NCBI GenBank assembly: GCA_002770795.1
Contig: PCTP01000058.1
Coordinates: 3,223 to 10,821, forward strand
Origin: Gammaproteobacteria bacterium CG22_combo_CG10-13_8_21_14_all_40_8
Lineage (GTDB): Bacteria; Pseudomonadota; Gammaproteobacteria; Enterobacterales; GCA-002770795
Direction: 5' to 3'
Length of the DNA: 7,599 nucleotides
Under the pieces are notes generated by a model that made no database searches, was not told the origin of the DNA, and saw nothing but the letters and a program-made list of their open reading frames with translations. A program made the translations under genes and the position numbers. Shown here one piece after another: positions 1 to 5,849 of the stretch; the stretch's first letter is position 1; each line of letters opens with the position of its first letter.

Positions 1-747
1 CAACCTATTCCATTAAAGAACATTAAAGAACATCAAAAAGCCTATGGTTTGCTTTTAGCCACATCATCAAAAAATGCATCTACCCATAAACCAGTGTTCT
101 ATGAAGAAACTAAAATCCAGCCTGAAAAAACAGCCATTGTAAAACCACTGAGTCATTCACAGCAACCTGAGAAAATTTGGGTACTTCACAACAGTCATTT
201 GCTTTTCCAGGAAAAAACAACTTTCTATATTCTCTCCATACGACATTATTTCTTATCTTACCATGTACCCAAATGGCAGAAGGATTTTAAAGAAAATAAT
301 ATATCCTCAAAAAAAATACTCTTTCCAACCAGTTATCAAATTTCTGGATTAGAATATAAACAATTTGAGGCACAACAAACTAGACTGGCTACCCTTGGAT
401 TTGTTTATCGATTAGAATCTGCACAATCTCAGCGAGCACTAAAGTTTTTAAGTATTCCGGCCTTTTTAGAAGGCATTCCCTTAACCATGGTTATAGAATC
501 ACTTTATCATAGCATCAACCAACGCCATGAAGAGATGAAATTAATAGAGCTGATGAAGACTTTCATAAAAAACATCTGTGAGCATTCCAGTGCGATACCA
601 ACCTATATTGAATTTTTTCAATTGCAGAAACAACCTCAACTTCTATCCTGGATTGAAAAAAACGATCTGATGCCATCACCATGTATAAAACCTCTTTCAC
701 CAGAAAATTTAATCTATTTATTTCAGGATATACCCGTTGTTGAATAA
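1..747 (+). CDS. mutL: DNA mismatch repair protein MutL, C-terminal part (5' end outside window)
   Basis: The reading frame is open from base 1 to the TAA at 745-747, giving about 248 residues, so the N-terminal ATPase half lies upstream. MutL is the dimeric ATPase that links MutS mismatch recognition to strand nicking and UvrD. The first ~57 codons look like the poorly conserved linker. From about base 172 the sequence follows the E. coli MutL dimerisation domain: KIWVLHNSHLLFQE, then FYILSIRHYF, then LATLGFVYRLES and the FLSIPAFLEGIPL strand matching E. coli VTIRAVPLPLRQQN. No DMHAAHE-type endonuclease motif, ACHxAxRA or C-terminal CxHGRP motif is visible, so this is the non-endonuclease, E. 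coli-like form. Identification rests on this weak but collinear match plus miaA directly downstream, as in E. coli. A 10-base tandem duplication lies at its visible start. Confidence 0.85.
   Translation, partial: QPIPLKNIKEHQKAYGLLLATSSKNASTHKPVFYEETKIQPEKTAIVKPLSHSQQPEKIWVLHNSHLLFQEKTTFYILSIRHYFLSYHVPKWQKDFKENNISSKKILFPTSYQISGLEYKQFEAQQTRLATLGFVYRLESAQSQRALKFLSIPAFLEGIPLTMVIESLYHSINQRHEEMKLIELMKTFIKNICEHSSAIPTYIEFFQLQKQPQLLSWIEKNDLMPSPCIKPLSPENLIYLFQDIPVVE
11..30 (+). repeat. 10-base tandem duplication inside the mutL linker
   Basis: CATTAAAGAA occurs twice head to tail, followed by a decayed third start (CATCAAAAA, 31-39). It lies in coding sequence. Because the unit is not a multiple of three, gain or loss of one copy would shift the mutL frame ahead of the whole C-terminal domain. 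Confidence 0.85.
725..728 (+). promoter_or_regulatory. Ribosome binding site for the miaA TTG start
   Basis: AGGA lies 8 bases upstream of TTG 737, inside the last codons of mutL. It supports 737 as the start. The only in-frame ATG nearby (779) encodes the Met directly before the P-loop, too late for a complete MiaA. Confidence 0.6.
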
Positions 748-1675
748 ATTGCTCCACCAAAAAACTATCTTGTGTCTGATGGGACCCACGGCATCGGGTA
801 AAACAGATCTAGCCATGCGCATTGCCGATCAACTACCTGTTGACATCATAAGTGTGGACTCAGCGTTAATTTATCAAGGAATGAATATAGGTACAGCAAA
901 ACCCACTTCAGAAGAATTAGCCAATTACCCTCATCAACTTATTGATATTTGTGATCCCTTGGAATCCTATTCAACGGCTCAATTTATTGAGGACGCCAGC
1001 CATTTAATCCAACAAAGTCAAAATAATCATAAAATTCCCCTTCTAGTGGGGGGCACCATGCTTTATTTTAGAGCCTTACTTCAAGGTATTAGTGAACTGC
1101 CTAAAGCCAATGAGGAAATCAGAGCCCAACTCACAAAAGAGGCTGAACAACATGGTTGGCAATTTATGCATGATAAATTAGCCCTTGTTGATCCTGTTTC
1201 GGCAAAACGCATTCACCCAAATGATCCCCAAAGAATTCAACGAGCTCTGGAAGTGTTTCACGTTTCCGGGAAATCTCTCACCCAAAATCAGTTGGATAAT
1301 AAACCCCAGAAATTTCCTTGGCCTTCCGTCAATATCGCACTGGCCCCTCAAAACCGTGAAAGCTTAAGAGCGCGTATTGCACAGCGTTTCCATCTCATGT
1401 TAGAGCAAGGTTTTGAACAAGAAGTCACTGACTTAAAAAACCGAGGAGATCTCCATCTAGATCTTCCTTCAATGCGCTGCGTCGGATATCGCCAAATGTG
1501 GCAATATCTGGATGAAGACATCGACTATCCTGAAATGGTTTTTAGAGGCATTACCGCCACCAGACAACTCGCTAAAAGACAAATGACCTGGCTTAGATCA
1601 TGGGATGATTTACACTGGCTAGACACTGGAGAGCCTTTAAACTATCAATACATTAAGAACATTCTATCAGGCTAA
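737..1675 (+). CDS. miaA: tRNA dimethylallyltransferase MiaA
   Basis: MiaA transfers a dimethylallyl group from DMAPP to N6 of A37 in tRNAs reading UNN codons; MiaB then usually makes ms2i6A. The 312-residue product (E. coli 316) has the P-loop GPTASGKT at residues 16-23, the DSALIYQGMNIGTAKP segment at 41-56 with catalytic Asp41, the LLVGGTMLYF segment at 102-111 with Thr107, the RIHPNDPQRIQRALEV stretch at 158-173, and MRCVGYRQMW at 246-255. All are family hallmarks. The start is TTG 737, with AGGA 8 bases before it and an 11-base overlap with the end of mutL, which implies translational coupling. Further in-frame TTG codons at 740 and 749 are alternatives and change the protein by only 1-4 residues. 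No terminator is visible between miaA and the hfq leader, so read-through into hfq is likely, as in E. coli. Confidence 0.97.
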   Translation: MLNKLLHQKTILCLMGPTASGKTDLAMRIADQLPVDIISVDSALIYQGMNIGTAKPTSEELANYPHQLIDICDPLESYSTAQFIEDASHLIQQSQNNHKIPLLVGGTMLYFRALLQGISELPKANEEIRAQLTKEAEQHGWQFMHDKLALVDPVSAKRIHPNDPQRIQRALEVFHVSGKSLTQNQLDNKPQKFPWPSVNIALAPQNRESLRARIAQRFHLMLEQGFEQEVTDLKNRGDLHLDLPSMRCVGYRQMWQYLDEDIDYPEMVFRGITATRQLAKRQMTWLRSWDDLHWLDTGEPLNYQYIKNILSG

Positions 1676-1714
1676 AATAAAATCATCCTTCACCATCACT
1701 TATTGTTAGATAAA

Positions 1715-1723
1715 TGCTATGAT
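1715..1723 (+). promoter_or_regulatory. Candidate extended -10 promoter upstream of hfq
   Basis: TGCTATGAT contains the TG-N extension followed by TATGAT, five of six to the sigma-70 -10 consensus. No good -35 lies at 17±1 bases upstream, which an extended -10 element tolerates. It would give a long (~165-base) hfq leader. Read by eye only. Confidence 0.35.
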
Positions 1724-1779
1724 CTGCAAAAAGCATCATTCTTTGAAAACAGGCTCTTTCCCTGTAATCATTCAATAAG

Positions 1780-1808
1780 TTGAAGATTTTCAAAATGTGG
1801 ACTATCTT
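1780..1808 (+). promoter_or_regulatory. Candidate sigma-70 promoter for hfq
   Basis: TTGAAG (1780-1785) and TATCTT (1803-1808) are separated by exactly 17 bases. Each matches its consensus at four of six positions. A transcript from it would start near 1815 and carry the hairpin at 1826-1861 in its leader. In an AT-rich region such matches occur by chance, so this is a moderate guess. Confidence 0.35.
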
Positions 1809-1825
1809 AAATAACAAAGCTTAAA

Positions 1826-1861
1826 CCAAAAAATAATCATGATTATCTGATAATTTTTTGG
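1826..1861 (+). promoter_or_regulatory. Hairpin and palindrome in the hfq leader
   Basis: CCAAAAAAT (1826-1834) pairs perfectly with ATTTTTTGG (1853-1861). After one A/A mismatch, ATCA (1836-1839) pairs with TGAT (1848-1851), leaving an 8-base loop. Inside it sits a perfect 14-base DNA palindrome, ATAATCATGATTAT (1833-1846), offering an alternative fold. There is no U-tract after the stem, so it is not a standard terminator. It ends 31 bases before the hfq ATG and could be a protein operator or an RNA control element. Confidence 0.55.
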
Positions 1862-1864
1862 TAA

Positions 1865-1886
1865 AACAATAATGATAATAAAGGAG
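1865..1886 (+). promoter_or_regulatory. A-rich ARN-triplet run and ribosome binding site of hfq
   Basis: Read in triplets from 1865 the leader is AAC-AAT-AAT-GAT-AAT-AAA, five of six fitting A-R-N, the motif bound by the Hfq distal face. It runs straight into the Shine-Dalgarno AAGGAG (1881-1886), which sits 6 bases before ATG 1893 and decides that start over the in-frame ATG at 1872. Binding of Hfq here would block its own translation, as reported for E. coli hfq. Occupancy is inferred. Confidence 0.5.
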
Positions 1887-1892
1887 CCTATC

Positions 1893-2186
1893 ATGTCCAA
1901 AGGACAATCCTTGCAAGACCCGTTTTTAAATGCATTAAGACGAGAAAAAATTCCTGTAGCCATTTATTTAGTGAACGGTATCAAACTTCAGGGTCAAATC
2001 GACTCTTTTGACCAATTTGTGATTCTGCTAAAAAGCCAAGTCAGTCAAATGGTCTATAAGCATGCCATATCGACCGTGGTTCCAGCAAGAAATATCAAGC
2101 TCAATCACCTTGTTGTTGATGGCCAACCAGAAAATGCTGTAGTTAATGAAGAGGATGATAAGGAAGAACATCCAGGGAATTCTTAA
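1893..2186 (+). CDS. hfq: RNA chaperone Hfq
   Basis: Hfq is a hexameric Sm-like protein that pairs small regulatory RNAs with mRNAs. The 97-residue product (E. coli 102) is nearly identical to E. coli Hfq over residues 2-64. It keeps the proximal-face Gln8, Asp40, Phe42, Lys56 and His57, the rim Arg16 and Arg17, the distal-face Tyr25 and Lys31, Sm1 (YLVNGIKLQGQIDSFDQFVILL region, 25-46) and the Sm2 motif YKHAIST (55-61). The tail after residue 66 differs from E. coli and carries an acidic cluster at 86-92 (EEDDKEE). Acidic C-terminal tips in enterobacterial Hfq help release RNA, and this one may do the same. I chose ATG 1893, which starts MSKGQSLQDPF as in the family and has AAGGAG at the right spacing. 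ATG 1872 would add seven residues and has no ribosome binding site. Confidence 0.98.
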   Translation: MSKGQSLQDPFLNALRREKIPVAIYLVNGIKLQGQIDSFDQFVILLKSQVSQMVYKHAISTVVPARNIKLNHLVVDGQPENAVVNEEDDKEEHPGNS

Positions 2187-2229
2187 AATTAATTTAGGCT
2201 AACTTTTTATCAGTGACTCAAATATTTCT

Positions 2230-2269
2230 AAATTCAAGTTAGAATCCAAAGTGAATCTGACTTGAATTT
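2230..2269 (+). other. 14-bp stem-loop after hfq
   Basis: AAATTCAAGTTAGA (2230-2243) pairs with TCTGACTTGAATTT (2256-2269) over 14 positions, 13 Watson-Crick and one G·U, with a 12-base loop. It starts 43 bases after the hfq stop. No run of T follows, so a standard intrinsic terminator is not supported. It may be a weak terminator, an RNA-stabilising 3' end for the hfq mRNA, or a processing site between hfq and hflX. Confidence 0.6.
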
Positions 2270-2289
2270 CTCAGAATTATCCCCATAAT
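2262..2289 (+). promoter_or_regulatory. Candidate promoter for hflX
   Basis: TTGAAT (2262-2267, four of six) and CATAAT (2284-2289, five of six) are 16 bases apart. The -35 lies in the right arm of the hairpin at 2230-2269 and the tandem repeats begin just downstream, so they would be in the leader of the transcript. The match was made by eye. Confidence 0.35.
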
Positions 2290-2291
2290 CA

Positions 2292-2327
2292 CATAACTAC
2301 CATAACTACCATAACTACCATAACTAC
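2292..2327 (+). repeat. Four perfect tandem copies of CATAACTAC
   Basis: The 9-base unit CATAACTAC is repeated four times without error (2292-2300, 2301-2309, 2310-2318, 2319-2327). CATAATCAC at 2284-2292 looks like a decayed earlier copy. It is non-coding, in the leader region of hflX. Perfect identity suggests recent expansion by slippage. Confidence 0.95.
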
Positions 2328-2352
2328 ATTGTTGAACATTGTTGAAGTTGAA
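2327..2352 (+). repeat. Tandem repeat CATTGTTGAA, about 2.6 copies
   Basis: CATTGTTGAA occurs at 2327-2336 and 2337-2346, followed by the last six bases of the unit (GTTGAA, 2347-2352). It abuts the CATAACTAC array directly, making a 61-base repeat tract upstream of hflX. Confidence 0.85.
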
Positions 2353-2386
2353 CTCAACACTTCATCACATTTCTTAAATACTTATT

Positions 2387-2391
2387 TGGAG
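2387..2391 (+). promoter_or_regulatory. Ribosome binding site for the hflX TTG start
   Basis: TGGAG lies 9 bases before TTG 2401. Nothing similar precedes the earlier in-frame TTG codons at 2329 and 2332, which sit in the repeat tract. This supports 2401 as the start. Confidence 0.6.
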
Positions 2392-2400
2392 CAATCATCG

Positions 2401-3795
2401 TTGTTTGAACGTCATGAAGGGGGTAACCAAGCCATATTGGTACATGTCGACTTTCCACAGGGCCCATACCATCAACAATCTAGAGAAGACAAACAAGAAT
2501 TCATTGAACTGGTACGCTCCGCTGGTATTGAACAACTTGCCATGTTGACTCTAAAGCGCGATAAACCCGACGCAAAATTTTTTGTGGGGACGGGGAAAAT
2601 AGAAGAATTATCCGCCTTGGTAGATACCCTTGAAGCCCCTTTGGTGTTATTTAACCATAGTTTATCTCCGGCTCAAGAGCGTAACATCGAAGCGGCAACC
2701 AAATGTCGTGTAGTTGATAGAACTGGTCTCATTTTAGATATTTTTGCGCAAAGAGCCCAATCCTATGAAGGGAAACTCCAAGTCGAATTAGCCCAACTCA
2801 AACATATGTCAACGAGACTTATTCGCGGATGGACGCACTTAGAGCGTCAAAAAGGCGGTATTGGACTTCGTGGACCTGGTGAAACTCAATTAGAAACGGA
2901 TCGCCGCTTACTGAGAGGGCGTATTAAATGGATAGAATCTCGATTAAACAAAGTGGATAAACAACGCCAGCAAAGCCGACAAGCAAGGAAAAAAGCACAT
3001 TTACCCACGCTGTCACTCACAGGTTACACTAATGCGGGAAAATCCACCTTATTCAACTTGATAACCGAAGCGGATGTTTTTGCCGCCGATCAACTCTTTG
3101 CCACCCTCGATCCAGTCATTCGCAAAGTCCATTGGCCAGAATCTGGGCAGGTGGTTTTGGCAGATACGGTTGGATTTATCCGACATCTCCCTCACGATGT
3201 CGTGGCAGCCTTCAAAGCAACTTTACAAGAAAGTAAAGAAGCCAGTCTATTACTGCACATCATTGATGCCAGTGATGAACGCCGAGATGAAAACATCAAA
3301 CAGGTTTACCGTGTTTTAGAAGAGATCGGCGCAGATTCTGTGCCTACGCTTGAAATATATAATAAAATTGATACCATTCCAGGGGCTGTTCCTCGAATTG
3401 ATTATGATAATCAAGATAGACCGGTGCGAGTATGGGTCTCTGCTGTCACTGGTGCAGGACTCGATCTTTTACAAGAGGCCATTGGCATTCGACTAGGAGA
3501 AGTGGCTCTAGATTATCTGATCTCACTGCCGCCACAGTTTGGTAAAGCTCGAGCACAACTCTATCAAGCTGCCGCCGTTATTGATGAGTCCATCTCCGAT
3601 GACGGCCTTTGGAATATGCACATTCAGATGTCTCGATCAGAATGGGAACAAATTAAACGAAATACGGGTGTCGATCTGTCTCTATATAGACAGCAAGATC
3701 ATGAACAACCAGAAAATCTACTACCAGAGAGCTTTGAATATTCTGACTTTGATGAGCTCGATCAAGATCCGATAGACGACATAGATAAAAGTTAA
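2401..3795 (+). CDS. hflX: Ribosome-associated GTPase HflX
   Basis: HflX binds the 50S subunit, splits stalled or heat-damaged ribosomes and hydrolyses GTP. The 464-residue product has the HflX N-terminal domain, the signature GLRGPGETQLETDRR (155-169) next to the helical linker, and a G domain with G1 GYTNAGKST (208-216), G3 DTVGF (255-259), G4 NKID (321-324) and G5 SA (347-348). The opening LFERHEGGNQAILVHV aligns with E. coli MFDRYDAGEQAVLVHI, so TTG 2401 is preferred; TTG 2329 would add 24 unmatched residues. E. coli HflX has 426 residues. Part of the extra length here is an acidic tail (433-464: 13 Asp/Glu, one Lys) of unknown role. The gene sits between hfq and hflK as in E. coli. Despite its name, HflX is not established as part of the HflKC-FtsH complex. 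Confidence 0.97.
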   Translation: MFERHEGGNQAILVHVDFPQGPYHQQSREDKQEFIELVRSAGIEQLAMLTLKRDKPDAKFFVGTGKIEELSALVDTLEAPLVLFNHSLSPAQERNIEAATKCRVVDRTGLILDIFAQRAQSYEGKLQVELAQLKHMSTRLIRGWTHLERQKGGIGLRGPGETQLETDRRLLRGRIKWIESRLNKVDKQRQQSRQARKKAHLPTLSLTGYTNAGKSTLFNLITEADVFAADQLFATLDPVIRKVHWPESGQVVLADTVGFIRHLPHDVVAAFKATLQESKEASLLLHIIDASDERRDENIKQVYRVLEEIGADSVPTLEIYNKIDTIPGAVPRIDYDNQDRPVRVWVSAVTGAGLDLLQEAIGIRLGEVALDYLISLPPQFGKARAQLYQAAAVIDESISDDGLWNMHIQMSRSEWEQIKRNTGVDLSLYRQQDHEQPENLLPESFEYSDFDELDQDPIDDIDKS

Positions 3796-3849
3796 CATTA
3801 TTTTTATGACAACTATTTTTATGAAAACAATACAATAACGGAGAAGGCT

Positions 3850-4875
3850 ATGCCTTGGAATGAACCCGAAAACAATAAAGATAAAGATCCTTGGAATCGA
3901 AACAAGAAAAATGGTGGCCCACCAGATTTGGATGATCTGTTAAAATCCTTTTTAAGTAAATTTAGCGGCAACAAAAAAGGCGGTTCTGCAGGATCTGCTG
4001 GTTTAGGATTAGGCGCTATTCTTACCATATTAGCCATAGCTTGGGCTTCACTCGGTATTTATACGATCAAAGAACAAGAACAAGCACTGATCCTCAGATT
4101 TGGCGCTTACCATAGAACTGAAACAGCTGGACTACATTGGATACCAAGGGGTATAGAACAAAAAATTATCGTGGATGTTGAAAAAATCCGCCCCATACAA
4201 ATTCAAGCAGAAATGTTAACACGAGGCGCCAGTATTGTGCAGGTGGACTTTGGTGTGCAATATCGAGTGGATAACCCAGCAAACTATACTTTTAATCTCA
4301 CGGGGACCGATGAAACAGTCCGGGCTGTAGCAGAAACAGCACTTCGCCAAGTGATAGGTGATTCTTCTCTGGATGATATTTTGACTGAGGGGAAAAGCCT
4401 CATTAGAACCCGTACTTCCGACATTATGCAAAGCATCTTAGCAGACTATAAGGCTGGCATTAAAATCACCAACGTCACTGTTGGTGACTCAAGAGCACCT
4501 GCAGCTGTTAAAGCGGCCTTTGATGACGTGACATCAGCCAAAGCGGACAACGCTAAATATATTCAAGAAGCCGAGGCCTATACCAATAAAGAAGTCCCAC
4601 TTGCAGAAGGTATTGCCGAACAATACAAACAGGATGCCTTGGCTTATAGTCAAAAAGTTGTAGCGGATGCAGAAGGCCGTGTCGCCTTATTTGAAAAACT
4701 ACTTCCCCTGTATAAAGCCGCCCCCGAAGTCACCAGAAGACGTCTTTACCTTGAAACCATGGAACAAGTCATGGCAAATGTGGACAAGGTTATCGTGGAC
4801 AAACAAAGTAACCAACTCAATATGTTGTCTCTTGATTCAATTTTAGCCCAAAAAAATAAAGGAGAAAATAAATGA
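3850..4875 (+). CDS. hflK: FtsH modulator subunit HflK (SPFH/band 7 protein)
   Basis: HflK forms with HflC a large inner-membrane assembly around the AAA protease FtsH and tunes its degradation of membrane and cytosolic substrates. The 341-residue product has a hydrophilic N-terminus opening MPWNEPENNKDKDPW and the GGPPDLDDLL motif (22-31), both close to E. coli HflK. A Gly/Lys-rich spacer and one membrane segment (about 51-71) follow. The SPFH domain starts near IKEQEQALILRFG (73-85) and leads to the helical region with AAFDDVTSAK and YIQEAEAYTNK. It ends soon after the KLLPLYKAAPEVTRRRLYLETMEQV stretch and lacks the long Ser/Gln-rich tail of E. coli HflK (419 residues). GGAG at 3840-3843, 6 bases upstream, supports ATG 3850. 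The 54-base gap from hflX holds an 11-base direct repeat, TATTTTTATGA, at 3799-3809 and 3814-3824. Confidence 0.97.
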   Translation: MPWNEPENNKDKDPWNRNKKNGGPPDLDDLLKSFLSKFSGNKKGGSAGSAGLGLGAILTILAIAWASLGIYTIKEQEQALILRFGAYHRTETAGLHWIPRGIEQKIIVDVEKIRPIQIQAEMLTRGASIVQVDFGVQYRVDNPANYTFNLTGTDETVRAVAETALRQVIGDSSLDDILTEGKSLIRTRTSDIMQSILADYKAGIKITNVTVGDSRAPAAVKAAFDDVTSAKADNAKYIQEAEAYTNKEVPLAEGIAEQYKQDALAYSQKVVADAEGRVALFEKLLPLYKAAPEVTRRRLYLETMEQVMANVDKVIVDKQSNQLNMLSLDSILAQKNKGENK

Positions 4876-5753
4876 GTAATCGTACTTTTACCATGCTTCT
4901 GGTTCTTTTTGTCCTTTTATTTATTGGTAGTCAAAGCGTATTCACCATTAACCAATATGAACAAGGCCTGACCAAAAAATTTGGAAAAATAGAAAGGAAA
5001 GCGGATGGTTCACCCAGCTTGTATGGACCCGGCATTCACTTTCGTATTCCTTTTATTGAAAAAGTTGTCCTAATGGATGGCAGGATCCAAACCCTTGACG
5101 GTGCTGCGGAAAGAGTGAGTACCAACAAAAAAATCGACCTCATGGTTGATGCCTTTGTAAAATGGCGTATCACAGACTTCTCAAAATTTTATTTAAGAAC
5201 TCAAGGTGAAATATTCAAAGCCAATCAACTACTCGAAAGGATCATGAATAACGCATTAAGAGCTGAATATGGACGAAATAGTGTCATTGATGCCATTTAT
5301 GAAAAAAGAGATGTGATGATGCAAAATATCAAAGATACGGCCAATGAAAGTGCCCCAGAAATTGGCGTCACTATAGTGGATGTGCGTATCAAACAGTCTA
5401 ACTATCCCACTGACGTCAGTGAAAGTGTCTTTAAACAAATGCGGGCAGAAAGAGCACAAGCAGCCACAAAATACCGTTCTGAGGGCCAGAAACAAGCCAC
5501 ATTCATTCGTGCAGACACCGATAAACAAGTCACCATTTTGACGTCTCAAGGCGAACTAACAGCGAGAAAATTAAGAGCCGACGCTGACGCTAAAATAGCT
5601 AAAATTTATTCAGATGCTTTTAACAAAGATCCAGAATTTTATGATTTTTTAAGAAGTTTAGAAGCCTATAGAAATTCCTTTAGCAAAGGCCATGACACCA
5701 TGGTTCTATCACCTGACAATGACTTTTTCCGTTACTTTAGTAAAGAAAAGTAA
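4872..5753 (+). CDS. hflC: FtsH modulator subunit HflC (SPFH/band 7 protein)
   Basis: HflC is the partner of HflK in the FtsH-associated membrane complex. The 293-residue product (E. coli 334) has an N-terminal membrane segment at about 6-24, then the SPFH domain beginning INQYEQGLTKKFGKI. The YGPGIHFRIPFIEKV motif, the DAFVKWRITDFSKFY strand and MRAERAQAATKYRSEGQ at the start of the helical part follow. It ends with the typical VLSPDNDFFRYF. The start ATG overlaps the hflK stop as ATGA (4872-4875), and GGAG at 4861-4864 lies inside the hflK end, 7 bases upstream. The two subunits are therefore translationally coupled, which suits an assembly that needs both. The membrane-anchored N-terminus puts the SPFH domain in the periplasm, as in E. 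coli. The protein is shorter than E. coli HflC but without an obvious missing motif. Confidence 0.97.
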   Translation: MSNRTFTMLLVLFVLLFIGSQSVFTINQYEQGLTKKFGKIERKADGSPSLYGPGIHFRIPFIEKVVLMDGRIQTLDGAAERVSTNKKIDLMVDAFVKWRITDFSKFYLRTQGEIFKANQLLERIMNNALRAEYGRNSVIDAIYEKRDVMMQNIKDTANESAPEIGVTIVDVRIKQSNYPTDVSESVFKQMRAERAQAATKYRSEGQKQATFIRADTDKQVTILTSQGELTARKLRADADAKIAKIYSDAFNKDPEFYDFLRSLEAYRNSFSKGHDTMVLSPDNDFFRYFSKEK

Positions 5754-5761
5754 TTTCCGTT

Positions 5762-5807
5762 GCCTACAAGATAACTGATTATATTTTTATATCGTTATCT
5801 TGTAGGC
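5762..5807 (+). other. Perfect 14-bp stem-loop between hflC and yjeT
   Basis: GCCTACAAGATAAC (5762-5775) and GTTATCTTGTAGGC (5794-5807) are perfect reverse complements. The 18-base loop can pair further (GATTATA with TATATC, one bulge), so nearly the whole 46 bases fold. Neither strand has a T-run after the stem, so it is not a typical intrinsic terminator. It begins 9 bases after the hflC stop and may protect the hflKC mRNA 3' end or partly stop transcription. Confidence 0.75.
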
Positions 5808-5849
5808 GTAGCATACAAAAACCATTGTTAATCGCATTGGAGCCGCTCG

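Noticed and set aside
1749..1765. ACAGG-CCTGT stem as a miaA terminator
   Set aside because: Only 5 bp with no T-run after it.
1743..1768. TTGAAA / TGTAAT as a promoter for hfq
   Set aside because: The spacer is only 14 bases, too short for sigma-70.
1872..1892. Upstream ATG giving Hfq seven extra residues
   Set aside because: There is no Shine-Dalgarno before 1872, while ATG 1893 has AAGGAG and gives the conserved MSKGQSLQDPF start.
2329..2400. TTG 2329 as hflX start with a 24-residue extension
   Set aside because: It begins within a tandem repeat, has no ribosome binding site, and the extra residues do not match the HflX N-terminus known from E. coli.
3806..3836. ATGACA / TACAAT as a promoter for hflK
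   Set aside because: The spacer is 19 bases, and transcription would begin near 3843, inside or after the hflK ribosome binding site, so it could not serve hflK well.
3653..5549. Open frames on the - strand opposite hflX, hflK and hflC
   Set aside because: Their translations resemble no family I know, they lie opposite strongly conserved proteins, and they are explained by codon bias of the + strand genes.
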